DNA from: DASPGX01 sp035620375
GTDB lineage: Bacteria > Patescibacteriota > Minisyncoccia > 2-02-FULL-40-12 > GWA2-44-9
NCBI GenBank assembly: GCA_035620375.1
Contig: DASPGX010000006.1
Coordinates: 32,207-96,206 of the forward strand
Reading direction: 5' to 3'
Length of the DNA: 64,000 nucleotides
Position 1 is the first letter of the stretch. Each line of letters starts with the position of its first letter. Shown in pieces: positions 15,103 through 23,090 of the stretch. Position numbers and translations under genes: made by a program. The notes below the pieces were generated by a model. It was not told the DNA's origin. It ran no database searches and was given only the letters and a program-made list of their open reading frames with translations.

Positions 15103-15836
15103 AAAACGCGGTTGTCGCGTTTGCACTGCTCACGGCAGCCGCGAACGCGGCGCCCGTGGACGGTCCGGAACGGCACGAGTTCGCATTCGCGCGGCTGGAG
15201 TACCGTGGCTGCAACAGCGGATGGGACTTCCAATTTCCGCCGTGGGCGACGGACTATCCTAAGGCCGACGAGCAGTTCATTCTCGGTGTCCGCCGCCTGG
15301 CAAACCTGGACATCTATCCGCGGGCGCATGTCGTGCGCATCGGCGACGAACTGCACCGGTATCCGTTCCTGTACGCGGTGGAGGTCGGCAACATGTGTCT
15401 GACGGACATCGAGGCCGCTCAGCTTGCCCGCGTATTGGACGGAAGGGGCGGATTCCTGATGGTGGACGACTTCTGGGGCGAGTTACAATGGGACCAATTC
15501 GCCGGACAGATGGCGAAGGTCCTGCCCGGCCGGCCCATCCGCGAACTGCCGATGAGCCACCCGGTATTCCGCTCGTTCTACGATGTGCGGGAGACCGTAC
15601 AGATTCCGAACATCATACAGGCGCTTGCCGGCGGTTCCACTGCCGAGTGCGAGGGCTGCGAGCACCGCGTGTACGGCATAGAGGATGAGCGCGGCCGACT
15701 GGTGGTGCTCATCCTGCACAACACGGACCTCGGCGATGCCTGGGAATGGGCGGAAAATCCGTACTTCCCGCTGGCGATGTCCAACTACGCGTTCAAGATG
15801 GGCATCAACGCCATCGTCTACGCGATGACGCATTGA
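15093..15836 (+). CDS. Secreted DUF4159-like protein
   Basis: 247 aa with signal peptide (about 1-19, cleavage after ANA). The mature part follows the DUF4159 pattern: FARLEYRGC...W at the start, PFLYAVEVGNMCLTDIEAAQLARVLDGRGGFLMVDDFWGELQWDQF, then LPMSHPVFRSFYDV. DUF4159 domains have a flavodoxin/GATase-like fold of unknown role, often next to membrane proteins with vWA domains. Overlaps the upstream methyltransferase. Confidence 0.8.
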   Translation: MAIKNAVVAFALLTAAANAAPVDGPERHEFAFARLEYRGCNSGWDFQFPPWATDYPKADEQFILGVRRLANLDIYPRAHVVRIGDELHRYPFLYAVEVGNMCLTDIEAAQLARVLDGRGGFLMVDDFWGELQWDQFAGQMAKVLPGRPIRELPMSHPVFRSFYDVRETVQIPNIIQALAGGSTAECEGCEHRVYGIEDERGRLVVLILHNTDLGDAWEWAENPYFPLAMSNYAFKMGINAIVYAMTH

Positions 15837-15871
15837 GGGGTTGGCCACAGCGGCAACCCCTCATTTTTTTT
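15835..15871 (+). terminator. Terminator after the DUF4159 gene
   Basis: GAGGGGTTG/CAACCCCTC stem followed by eight T. Confidence 0.85.
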
Positions 15872-15877
15872 GCGGAG

Positions 15878-15886
15878 TGGTATACT
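15878..15886 (+). promoter_or_regulatory. Extended -10 promoter before the helical-module protein
   Basis: TGG-TATACT ends 8 nt before the ATG at 15895, predicting a leaderless transcript. It follows the upstream T tract directly. Confidence 0.65.
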
Positions 15887-15894
15887 TGAACCGT

Positions 15895-16224
15895 ATGAGT
15901 CACCGCGCCGTACTGGAGTACATCACCGCGGGCCGTGCATGCGGGCTGACCGACCACGATATCGCCGTGCGTCTTGAGGGCGCGGGATGGACATCCGCGG
16001 ACGTGCAGGACGCGTTCACCCTTGCGGCAAAGATGGACGACGTTCCCGCGAAGCCGGAGGAGAAGGCGTGGTGCCCTCCCGACAATGCGCGGAGCGCGCC
16101 GGTACCGACCGTCAAGGATAAAGTACTCGGTTCGCGTACACCCCGCACGAGCGCCGTCCGGTACGCCGCCTGGCTTTCCGTCGCCCTTGTCGCGTTTCTG
16201 TTCGGTTTTTCAATCATGCGCTGA
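15895..16224 (+). CDS. Membrane protein with CPR-type N-terminal helical module
   Basis: 109 aa. N-terminal helices VLEYITAGRACGLTDHDIAV, then AGWTSADVQDAF, form a small UBA-like unit that recurs in the protein at 40206. A Pro-rich linker leads to one C-terminal TM helix (about 86-106). Leaderless start. Its stop overlaps the capA-like start (TGATG), so it shares that transcript. Function unknown; the module is frequent in Patescibacteria membrane proteins (from memory). Confidence 0.7.
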   Translation: MSHRAVLEYITAGRACGLTDHDIAVRLEGAGWTSADVQDAFTLAAKMDDVPAKPEEKAWCPPDNARSAPVPTVKDKVLGSRTPRTSAVRYAAWLSVALVAFLFGFSIMR

Positions 16225-17228
16225 TGCTTCCGCTGCGTGCTTTCGGTATCGCCGGCTGTGCAGCCGCCCTCGCCGGGGCGGCTTTCATCGTCGGTCCACA
16301 GACGGCCTCGGAGACACATATCTTCAATGACCGTGCCCGGCCCGATCCGATTATCATGCCGGAAACCGTCACGCTTCTCTTCGCCGGCGACATCATGCTC
16401 TCACGCTCGGTGGGGGACGTCATGGCGCGCAGCGGCGACTGGCTGCTGCCGTTCCGTGACATCGCGTCCGTGACCGCGGGGGCGGACGCGGCGTTCGCAA
16501 ATCTGGAGACGACAATTTCGCTACGTGGTTCGCCCGCGGGATGCGGGTACTGTTTCCGCGCTGACCCGCGCGCGGTGGACGGCCTGGTGTATGCGGGATT
16601 CGACGTCGTGTCGGTGGCGAACAACCACATCTTCGACTACGGTCCGGAGGCGTTTACCGACACGCTGGCGAATCTTGATGCGGCGGGTATCCGTTATGCC
16701 GGCGGGGGAGCGGATGCTCCGTCGGCGCGGGAGCCGGTTGTCCTGGAGCTGGGAAGGACGCGGGTCGCGTATCTGGCGTACACGAACCTGCTTCCCGCAG
16801 GTGCGGGTGCCGCGTATGGCAGGGCGGGAGCGAGCCTGTACGACGCGGAAACGATGGCGGGAGACATCGTGCGGGCACGGGGTCTTGCCGATATCGTCGT
16901 CGTTTCGTTCCATGCCGGCGAGGAGTACGAAACGGAACCGGGCGAGTGGCAGGAGCGCGTCTACCGCGAGGCGGTTGATGCGGGAGCCGACCTGGTCATC
17001 GGTCACCATCCCCATGTGGTGCAACCCGTTGTTGCGTACGGAGAGGGCTGGATCGCGTACTCGCTCGGAAACTTCGTCTTTGATCAGACGTTCTCGGAGG
17101 CGACCATGCGGGGACTGCTTCTGGAGGCGACTGTGCGCGGAAACGAGGTGCTGGACGTCCGCGAGATTTCCGTGGACATCTCCCGGCAATACCGGCCGTC
17201 CCTTGCGGATGACGGCGCCGGGCGATAG
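16224..17228 (+). CDS. CapA-family metallophosphatase-like protein
   Basis: 334 aa. N-terminal membrane anchor or signal (about 5-25), then the PGA_cap domain: FAGDIMLSR (metal D), FANLETTIS, SVANNHIFDYG, VVSFHAGEEYE and DLVIGHHPHVVQPV. These are the calcineurin-like metal motifs of CapA/PgsA proteins, linked to polyglutamate or capsule assembly, though many family members have unknown substrates. No other capsule genes are nearby. Co-transcribed with the yvcK-like gene. Confidence 0.88.
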   Translation: MLPLRAFGIAGCAAALAGAAFIVGPQTASETHIFNDRARPDPIIMPETVTLLFAGDIMLSRSVGDVMARSGDWLLPFRDIASVTAGADAAFANLETTISLRGSPAGCGYCFRADPRAVDGLVYAGFDVVSVANNHIFDYGPEAFTDTLANLDAAGIRYAGGGADAPSAREPVVLELGRTRVAYLAYTNLLPAGAGAAYGRAGASLYDAETMAGDIVRARGLADIVVVSFHAGEEYETEPGEWQERVYREAVDAGADLVIGHHPHVVQPVVAYGEGWIAYSLGNFVFDQTFSEATMRGLLLEATVRGNEVLDVREISVDISRQYRPSLADDGAGR

Positions 17229-17259
17229 GGTAGGGCATTCATTCACACCGGAGGTGGTC

Positions 17260-18231
17260 GTGAAGCAGGAACTTTCCGTCGTCACCATAGGCGGCGGCTC
17301 GGGACAGTCCACGCTCCTGGCGGCGCTCCGCCGCCTGCCGTATGTCCGGCCTGCCGCAATCGTTACGACGTTCGACAGCGGCGGCTCCAGCCGGGTCCTC
17401 AAAGACCAGTACGGCGTCCTGCCGTACGGGGACATTCAGCGGTGCGTGTTCGCGCTGTCGCCGTACGAGCATGTGCGGGACATTTTCAGCGCCCGCCTGG
17501 ACATGCCCGAACTGGCTCCGCCCTACCATACGGGCGGGAACCTCCTGCTGTCCGCACTGGAGCAGGACTTCAGCCGGCACATGGATACTGCGCAGGCGCG
17601 CCGTCTGGCGGTACGCGCGTTGGAGCGGATGTTCGCGGCACAGGGACGGGTCATTCCCGCGTCCCTGGAGAATGCGAATCTGTGCGCGACGTTCGCCGGA
17701 GATTTCGCCGGTGACGAGCCGCGGGTGGATGAGCTTCTCCAGCGGGGGCGTTCCATCCGGGATATATTTCTGAGGCCCGAGGTACCGGCGAATCCGGACG
17801 CGCTTGCGGCGGTGAGTGCCGCTGATGTCATCATCGTCGCGCCGGGGAGCTTTTACACCAGCATACTCCCGCCGCTTCTTCCCGCAGGGATGCCCGGCGC
17901 AATTGCCGCTTCCGCCGCGCCCGTATTGTGGGTGATGAACCTGCTGACCGAGGGTGAGGAAATGGCGGTGTACCGGGGCCTGGATTTTGTCCGTACCCTT
18001 TCGCGCTACGCGGGCAGGGCGCCCCGGCATCTGCTGGTGAACAGCGAGGTTCATGAGCTGCCTGCACGGTATTTGGGCGCGGAGTGCAAACGCGTTCTGC
18101 GTCCCGAGCTGTTCGGGCGGACCGACGCATACCATGTGTTCAAGTATCCGCTCTGGACCGACCCGGCCACGCCCCGTCACGACACGGACGCCCTGGCATC
18201 GGCGTTGGGTCTCATTCTTCCGGCGTTGTGA
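17260..18231 (+). CDS. YvcK/CofD-like UDP-sugar-binding protein
   Basis: 323 aa with the CofD fold: TIGGGSGQSTLLAAL at the N-terminus, TTFDSGGSSRVLKDQYGVLPYGDIQRC, YHTGGNLLLSALEQ, and VIIVAPGSFYTSILPPLLP. YvcK of Bacillus/Mycobacterium controls cell-wall precursor supply and morphology under gluconeogenic growth. GTG at 17260 is chosen (GGAGG 5 nt upstream); a GTG six bases earlier would overlap the ribosome site. Follows the capA-like gene closely, so both may act on the envelope. Confidence 0.88.
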   Translation: MKQELSVVTIGGGSGQSTLLAALRRLPYVRPAAIVTTFDSGGSSRVLKDQYGVLPYGDIQRCVFALSPYEHVRDIFSARLDMPELAPPYHTGGNLLLSALEQDFSRHMDTAQARRLAVRALERMFAAQGRVIPASLENANLCATFAGDFAGDEPRVDELLQRGRSIRDIFLRPEVPANPDALAAVSAADVIIVAPGSFYTSILPPLLPAGMPGAIAASAAPVLWVMNLLTEGEEMAVYRGLDFVRTLSRYAGRAPRHLLVNSEVHELPARYLGAECKRVLRPELFGRTDAYHVFKYPLWTDPATPRHDTDALASALGLILPAL

Positions 18232-18237
18232 CCGGCA

Positions 18238-18264
18238 GCCCCCGCGAGCGCGGGGGCTTTGATT
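18238..18264 (+). terminator. Terminator after the yvcK-like gene
   Basis: GCCCCCGC/GCGGGGGC stem followed by TTTGATTTTT. Confidence 0.75.
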
Positions 18265-18286
18265 TTTATATATTTTGTGGCATAAT
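18259..18286 (+). promoter_or_regulatory. Promoter of the DNA ligase gene
   Basis: TTGATT (18259-18264), 16 bp, CATAAT (18281-18286) with extended TGG; the -35 lies in the terminator's T tract. Confidence 0.6.
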
Positions 18287-18310
18287 GTGCCTTTCCAACG
18301 GAGGTGATGT

Positions 18311-19297
18311 TTGCGGACAGACGGTACGGAGTTTCCCAAGGGCCTCGTTCTTGCCAAACCAATCGGGCAGGAGTCCTACAAGGAATCGGTCCTGCATACG
18401 CTGGAACAGCAGGGTAACCTCATTATCCAGCAGAAGCACGACGGCTATAAACTCATCGCCATCAGGGGCGGTGACGGGCGGTTCCGCATCTGGACGGTGG
18501 GAGGCAGGCCGGTGCACGGCCGTCTGGGACATGTCATGAAGGTCCTGGAAAGCCGGCCCTTTCCCTGGGGTACGGTACTGGTCGGCGAAGGCCTGATGTT
18601 TGAGGAGGATGCTGAGCGCTACGAGTGGACCGCCAAGGTTTTCCAGGGCGGAGACGAAAGCGGACTCAGTGCGCAGAAAGAGCATGGCCGTGCGGTATTC
18701 CGTATTTTTCAGGCGTTCAATCTGGAGGATTTGAGCGCCGGAGTCGCGGGGAGGTCCTACGGCGAGACGCTCGCGTGGCTTTCCGAAACCGCCGGCCCGA
18801 GAAACCGCGCGGTAAGCGTGGTTCCATCGCTCAGCATGAAGCTGGATGACGCCAAAACGGTTGTCGCCGCGCAGGGATGGGAGGGTCTCGTCCTCACCGA
18901 TGCGCGGTATCGTCTGACCTGGCGCACCGACGGCGGCACGGAGCCCCGGCCCAAGGGCTGCTACAAATTCAAGCCGCTGACCGAAGATGATTTTGTCATC
19001 CTCCCTGACGGCCGTATCTGGCACAAGGACGGTCGCCTGAAAGAAGTCGTACTCTATCAGCGCGACCCCGGGACGGGAAAACTCTTCTCCTGCGGAAAGC
19101 TCGGAACGTTCTCACGGGAGGTTCGGGATAAGCTCTCGTCACCGTCACTTGCGCCGTCGGTCATGCAGGTGGCATTTGAGCGGCGTAATCCGGATACGGG
19201 CAAGCTCCGGTTCGCCCGGTTCATGCGGCTTCGGGACGACAAGCTCGCCGCGTCCTGCGTCGCGCCCGCGTCGTATCCGAAATCGGAGACGGTCTGA
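18311..19297 (+). CDS. ATP-dependent DNA ligase
   Basis: 328 aa, the size of minimal viral/bacterial LigB-D type ligases. Nucleotidyltransferase motif I QKHDGYKL (lysine 42 would carry AMP), motif IV WEGLVLTD, motif V CYKFKP, and a C-terminal OB-fold ending with RFARFMRLRDDK. Lacks BRCT and zinc-finger domains of NAD-dependent LigA. The start is TTG with GGAGGTGA upstream; no ATG is available in frame at the N-terminus. Likely a repair ligase; NAD-dependent ligA would be expected elsewhere. Confidence 0.85.
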   Translation: MRTDGTEFPKGLVLAKPIGQESYKESVLHTLEQQGNLIIQQKHDGYKLIAIRGGDGRFRIWTVGGRPVHGRLGHVMKVLESRPFPWGTVLVGEGLMFEEDAERYEWTAKVFQGGDESGLSAQKEHGRAVFRIFQAFNLEDLSAGVAGRSYGETLAWLSETAGPRNRAVSVVPSLSMKLDDAKTVVAAQGWEGLVLTDARYRLTWRTDGGTEPRPKGCYKFKPLTEDDFVILPDGRIWHKDGRLKEVVLYQRDPGTGKLFSCGKLGTFSREVRDKLSSPSLAPSVMQVAFERRNPDTGKLRFARFMRLRDDKLAASCVAPASYPKSETV

Positions 19298-19364
19298 AGA
19301 CGTCCCTCATCCGCTGCGGCGGGTGAGGGGCTTTTCGTATCAACAATGACAGCCGGAACACGGA

Positions 19365-19373
19365 TGCTACAAT
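19365..19373 (+). promoter_or_regulatory. Extended -10 promoter of the secreted coiled-coil gene
   Basis: TGC-TACAAT ends 9 nt before the ATG at 19383; no Shine-Dalgarno. Confidence 0.6.
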
Positions 19374-19382
19374 GGACGTATC

Positions 19383-19922
19383 ATGAAACGCACACTACTG
19401 GTCTCCGCGGTTCTGACGGGACTGTTGCTGGTGAGCACCGGAGTTTCTGCGCAGAGCCCGAGTCCCACGGCGACTCCCGGAACCCGGTTTCTCCGCGTCC
19501 GCAATGAATCGCGCCGCATCAGCGCGGAGCGCATCGCGCAGCACCTGCAGAATATCAGCGAACGGAGGCTGAACGCGTACGGACACCTTCTGGACCGGCT
19601 GTATGCCATCCTGGACCGCATCGTTGCGGCGGCCGACCGGCGCGCGGCCGGCGGTGCGGACGTATCGGAAGTGCAGGATGCGATTGCCAAAGCGCGGCGT
19701 GCGCTGGACGATGCCCGCGCGGCCATTCGGGATCTGGCGAGCAAGAAATATGTGTTCGCTGACGCGACGGACCTGACGATTGCCGACCTGCTCCGCGCGG
19801 CGCGGCATGAGCTGCAGGAGGACCTGGAGAACGTGGCGGCCAAGCTCCGCGCGGCGCATCAGGCGTTACGTGAAGCGGTGCGGGTACTGCATCAGACGCG
19901 GATTTCCGCCGACGAATCATGA
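19383..19922 (+). CDS. Secreted helical coiled-coil protein
   Basis: 179 aa. Signal peptide (about 1-23, VSA|QS), a short Ser/Pro/Thr linker, then an all-helical mature part rich in Ala, Arg, Asp and Leu (RISAERIAQHLQNISERRL... and a long DDARAAIRDLASKK helix). No cysteines. Resembles secreted helical proteins common in Patescibacteria; no named family. Overlaps the next gene by 4 bp (ATGA). Confidence 0.75.
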   Translation: MKRTLLVSAVLTGLLLVSTGVSAQSPSPTATPGTRFLRVRNESRRISAERIAQHLQNISERRLNAYGHLLDRLYAILDRIVAAADRRAAGGADVSEVQDAIAKARRALDDARAAIRDLASKKYVFADATDLTIADLLRAARHELQEDLENVAAKLRAAHQALREAVRVLHQTRISADES

Positions 19923-20182
19923 TGAAGGTCTCCGGTAAACCGCTGAACGCGCATTTCTGGATGGCGGTCGCCGCCATCGCGCTTGCCGGCGGACTCATTC
20001 TCGGCCAGGCCACCGGCATCAATGACGACATGAGCGAATACTCGGGAGTTCTGGGAACGGCGAATCTGTATGAATCGGAGCGCCTGGAGGTTAGGCGGCT
20101 GAACATGGACCTTCAGGACGCTGAACCGGAACCGCTGGAAGGCGAGTTCGACGAGGTGGACGGGGAGCTGGAAGCGCTTTAA
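19919..20182 (+). CDS. Small membrane protein with acidic tail
   Basis: 87 aa; one TM helix (about 13-30) and an outward, strongly acidic C-terminus (EPEPLEGEFDEVDGELEAL). Translationally coupled (ATGA) to the basic-helical secreted protein before it, which suggests the two products interact. Unknown family. Confidence 0.65.
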   Translation: MMKVSGKPLNAHFWMAVAAIALAGGLILGQATGINDDMSEYSGVLGTANLYESERLEVRRLNMDLQDAEPEPLEGEFDEVDGELEAL

Positions 20183-20200
20183 CGGCTGCACAGCGTGACA

Positions 20201-20225
20201 ACCGCGCCCGGGCGCGGTCTTTACT
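20201..20225 (+). terminator. Terminator after the small membrane protein
   Basis: ACCGCGCCCGGGCGCGGT hairpin followed by CTTTACTTTTT. Confidence 0.7.
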
Positions 20226-20282
20226 TTTTCATAAAGTAATGTACAGTAGGCCGGTTCAGACCGTTCCCAAACGAGGTGAATA

Positions 20283-21692
20283 ATGATCAGTGTCATTCTG
20301 ACCGCCATTCTGGCGGCGGCCCTGGCGGGCCTGGTCATCCGGTACGCGCTGCTCCGCTGGAGCCGCGACCTGCGCATCACCTGGAGCGAGTATACGGTCG
20401 GGATGCTTGCCATCTCGTTCGTCGTCTCGCCGGTCGTCGCGGTCGTCGGCTGGAAGGTGGTGCAGGGGAATAACCTGTCGTTCAACGAGTACTGGAACGG
20501 CTGGGAGACCAAGGCCGTCAAGCAGCGTATCGAGTGTACGCGCGACGGTCCGTGCTATTGGGAGTACAACTGCGACCCGTACCGGTGTAACCCGCACGAC
20601 TGCAACTGTGTGTGCGTGAGCCGGGACGAGGACGGCCGTTGTACGAGCGAGAGCTGCGATACATGCTGGGACACGTGCTACCACGACTGTCCGTACGTCA
20701 CGGACGAGTACGATTACCTCGTGGACAGCACCATCGGTCCGTTCACCATCGCATCGCACGTCTTTCCCGTGAATCCGGACTCCCACCGCTGGCGCGCCGG
20801 CACCCGCGTGCCCGATGAGGTCATCGCGCGCGCGGGAGTCGGCGACCCGCTGTTCTGGACGGACGCCAAGCGCAGATGCGACGCGGACGTTCCCGGACCG
20901 GTAACCCGCCGTTCGGCCTACGACAACTACGTTCTGGCGAGCGAGGGCACCATCCTGAAAGAGTACTCCGGAGACATCGCGGATTACCGCGATGCCGGGC
21001 TCCTCCCGCGCCTGAACGGGAGCGTGCAGGAGTATTACCACGCGGACAAGGTGTACTTCGTCGGCTTCCGGCCGGCGGATGCACCGGCGTGGAACCGCGC
21101 CGCGGAGTTCCTGAACGCGCAGCTGGGCAGGGAGCTTCAGGGCGACCTGCATCTGGTCGTCATCAGGGACGGCAAGGTTACGGCGAATCCCGACCGCTAC
21201 GCGTATGCCCTGAAAGCGCACTGGCAGGACAAGGCCGAATACGGCGACGACACGCTCGCCAAGAACGGCATCGTCATTCTCATCGGCACCGCGGACGGCG
21301 CAACGGTCGCCTGGTCACGGGCGTTCACGGGAATGCCCATGGGGAACGAAAAGCTGCTGGTGGTTCTGCGTGACGGGCTTAAGGGCCTGCCGCTGCACGC
21401 CGTGGACCTCATCGGTCCCGGCGCAAGCCAGCGTGTCGGCGCCGTAACACGGCATCCCCGGAACATCGCGCCGGCGGCGCTGGAGCGCGTGCTCTGGGGC
21501 CTGGACGACGCGTCCACGAAGTTCACCCGCCTGGAGATGACCGGTCCGGACGGTCAGAGCGGGTATCTGTACCTCCGGGACGAGATACGGCTGTCGGAAA
21601 ACCAGACGTACGGCGTGTTCGCCGTCGTCCTGGCCGCCTGCCTGCTCGTGTGGCTGTTCTTCGCGTTCTTCGAACACCGGCGGCTGCAGTAG
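20283..21692 (+). CDS. Membrane TPM-domain protein with a 12-cysteine insertion
   Basis: 469 aa. Two N-terminal TM helices (about 3-20, 40-60), then a dense cluster of 12 Cys between residues 85 and 136, a globular segment, a TPM-type domain (about 270-370; YSGDIADYRDAG..., GNEKLLVVLRDGLKG) and a C-terminal TM helix (about 443-462) with a short basic tail. TPM domains act in photosystem repair in plants and form membrane pairs with LemA in bacteria; here a LemA-like gene follows. The Cys cluster could bind metal or form disulfides; it is not part of ordinary TPM proteins. GAGGTGAATA precedes the ATG. Confidence 0.7.
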   Translation: MISVILTAILAAALAGLVIRYALLRWSRDLRITWSEYTVGMLAISFVVSPVVAVVGWKVVQGNNLSFNEYWNGWETKAVKQRIECTRDGPCYWEYNCDPYRCNPHDCNCVCVSRDEDGRCTSESCDTCWDTCYHDCPYVTDEYDYLVDSTIGPFTIASHVFPVNPDSHRWRAGTRVPDEVIARAGVGDPLFWTDAKRRCDADVPGPVTRRSAYDNYVLASEGTILKEYSGDIADYRDAGLLPRLNGSVQEYYHADKVYFVGFRPADAPAWNRAAEFLNAQLGRELQGDLHLVVIRDGKVTANPDRYAYALKAHWQDKAEYGDDTLAKNGIVILIGTADGATVAWSRAFTGMPMGNEKLLVVLRDGLKGLPLHAVDLIGPGASQRVGAVTRHPRNIAPAALERVLWGLDDASTKFTRLEMTGPDGQSGYLYLRDEIRLSENQTYGVFAVVLAACLLVWLFFAFFEHRRLQ

Positions 21693-21736
21693 CACCGGTA
21701 CGGAACCATGTCCATAAAACAAAAGGAGAAGCAAAG

Positions 21737-22378
21737 ATGACGTTCAGGACAAACGAGCGCGGCGGCGCCGCGCTCTTCGTGGTACTGGCCATCGCGGCCG
21801 CCTTCGTCGTGTTCGGCGTCGCGCTCTACGGGTACGCCGTGAGCATCCGCAACGCCGCACTGGACCGTGAGCTGCAGCTGGTCGCCCAGTACAAGGTGAA
21901 CCAGACGGAGCTTTCCTCCTACGTCTCCACGTTCTACGAGCAGGTCGGCGTCGCCAACCTGAAGTCGGCAAAGGTGGACGAAGTCATCCGCGGCGCCCTG
22001 CAGGGCCGCTTCGGAGACGACGGTTTCCAGGGCGGCTCACTGTTCGCGGCGTTTCACGAGGCGTATCCGGACGTGCAGGCGCTGAACATCTACGACCAGA
22101 TCCTGCCGACCATCGCCGCCGGGCGCGAGGGCTTCCGCAACAAGCAACAGAAGATCATCGACGAAGCGCGCGCCTACGACCGGTGGCGCAAGGACGGCAT
22201 CTTCCGCGCCTGGGTCCTGTCCGGCATCTATCCGAGCAGCGACCTGGCCATCGACGTCGGCGGCGAGACGCTGTACGCCGAGGCCGCGCTGAAGCATCTG
22301 GCCAATCCCGTGCTGGACTCGAGGACCAACAAGGCCTACGAGACGCACGAGCTGGAGCCGCTCGCTCCGCCGCGGTAA
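21737..22378 (+). CDS. LemA-family-like membrane protein
   Basis: 213 aa. N-terminal TM helix (about 13-35), immediately followed by the long helix typical of LemA (NAALDRELQLVAQYKVNQTELSSYVSTFYEQVG) and later helices DQILPTIAAGREGFRNKQQKIIDEARAYDRWRKD. The DUF-like C-terminus includes SSDLAIDVGGETLY. Start set by AAAAGGAGAAGC. LemA and TPM proteins are often adjacent, which supports both calls. Confidence 0.75.
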   Translation: MTFRTNERGGAALFVVLAIAAAFVVFGVALYGYAVSIRNAALDRELQLVAQYKVNQTELSSYVSTFYEQVGVANLKSAKVDEVIRGALQGRFGDDGFQGGSLFAAFHEAYPDVQALNIYDQILPTIAAGREGFRNKQQKIIDEARAYDRWRKDGIFRAWVLSGIYPSSDLAIDVGGETLYAEAALKHLANPVLDSRTNKAYETHELEPLAPPR

Positions 22379-22394
22379 CGACCGCCAAGCACCC

Positions 22395-22430
22395 GAAGGG
22401 GGCGCCATGCGCCCCCTTCTTTTTATTTTC
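22395..22430. terminator. Terminator between the LemA-like gene and nadD
   Basis: GAAGGGGGCGC/GCGCCCCCTTC stem around CAT, then TTTTTATTTT on the plus strand. Confidence 0.8.
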
Positions 22431-23022
22431 CGTCGCGGTACAGGCCCCGTTCCCGGATATAGCGGGCGACGGCCGGCGTCAGATACGGAACGCCGGACTG
22501 TCCGGCGTTGATGAGCCGGCGGATGAACGTGCTGGAAACGTCTATCCAGGCGAATGCGTTGTCGATGAGCGCGGACCGGGGAGGAAGCCGGTCATTGAGC
22601 ATCGTGCCCGGACGCTGGATGACCGCGAACTTACCCTCTTCAAAAAGCTCCAGCCCCTTTTCCCATGTCCGGGTCATGTCATGCAGCAGTTCGGAACTGA
22701 TGATGAAATGGAATTCATGGCCGGGATGAGCCGATTCCAGCTCCTTCATCGTGTCGTACGTCAGGGTGTGCACGGGGCGGTCCAGTTCCGCCCGCGAAAC
22801 CGTCACCGGGACCGCAGCGTCGGTGAACAGCTCCTCGGCCATCCGGGTGAGCATGGCGAAGCGGTCTTCGCCCGGGGCGGAGATGAGCTTGTCGGCGCGG
22901 TCCGCGGACGGCATGAGCCACACCTCGTCGCAGGGAAAAAGGCGGATAACCGCTTCAATGACTGATGCATGTCCGATGTGGGGAGGGGAGAACGACCCTC
23001 CGTATATGGCGATTCGTTTCAT
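22423..23022 (-). CDS. nadD: Nicotinate-nucleotide adenylyltransferase
   Basis: Joins nicotinate mononucleotide and ATP to nicotinate adenine dinucleotide. 199 aa; GGSFSPPHIGH near the N-terminus is the (H/T)xGH nucleotidyltransferase motif and SSTFIRR the second substrate motif. The start at 23022 gives the typical MKRIAIYGGSF opening; a -10 (TATCAT, 23029-23034) ends 6 nt before it, so nadD probably has its own leaderless promoter directly after the pncB terminator. Confidence 0.92.
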   Translation of the reverse strand: MKRIAIYGGSFSPPHIGHASVIEAVIRLFPCDEVWLMPSADRADKLISAPGEDRFAMLTRMAEELFTDAAVPVTVSRAELDRPVHTLTYDTMKELESAHPGHEFHFIISSELLHDMTRTWEKGLELFEEGKFAVIQRPGTMLNDRLPPRSALIDNAFAWIDVSSTFIRRLINAGQSGVPYLTPAVARYIRERGLYRDGK

Positions 23023-23035
23023 ACGGCAATGATAT

Positions 23036-23069
23036 ATGGAAACGGGTCCCGTCGTCACGACGGGACCCG
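23036..23069 (-). terminator. Terminator after pncB
   Basis: Perfect 12-bp stem CGGGTCCCGTCG/CGACGGGACCCG on the minus strand, followed by a short T run; read-through into nadD is plausible. Confidence 0.65.
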
Positions 23070-23090
23070 GTGAACACTTCCGGCGTCGGC

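Noticed and set aside
16525..17230. Longer plus-strand frame leading into the yvcK-like gene
   Set aside because: Its first part overlaps capA in another frame and is Arg/Thr-rich; the true start is the GTG at 17260 with a ribosome site.
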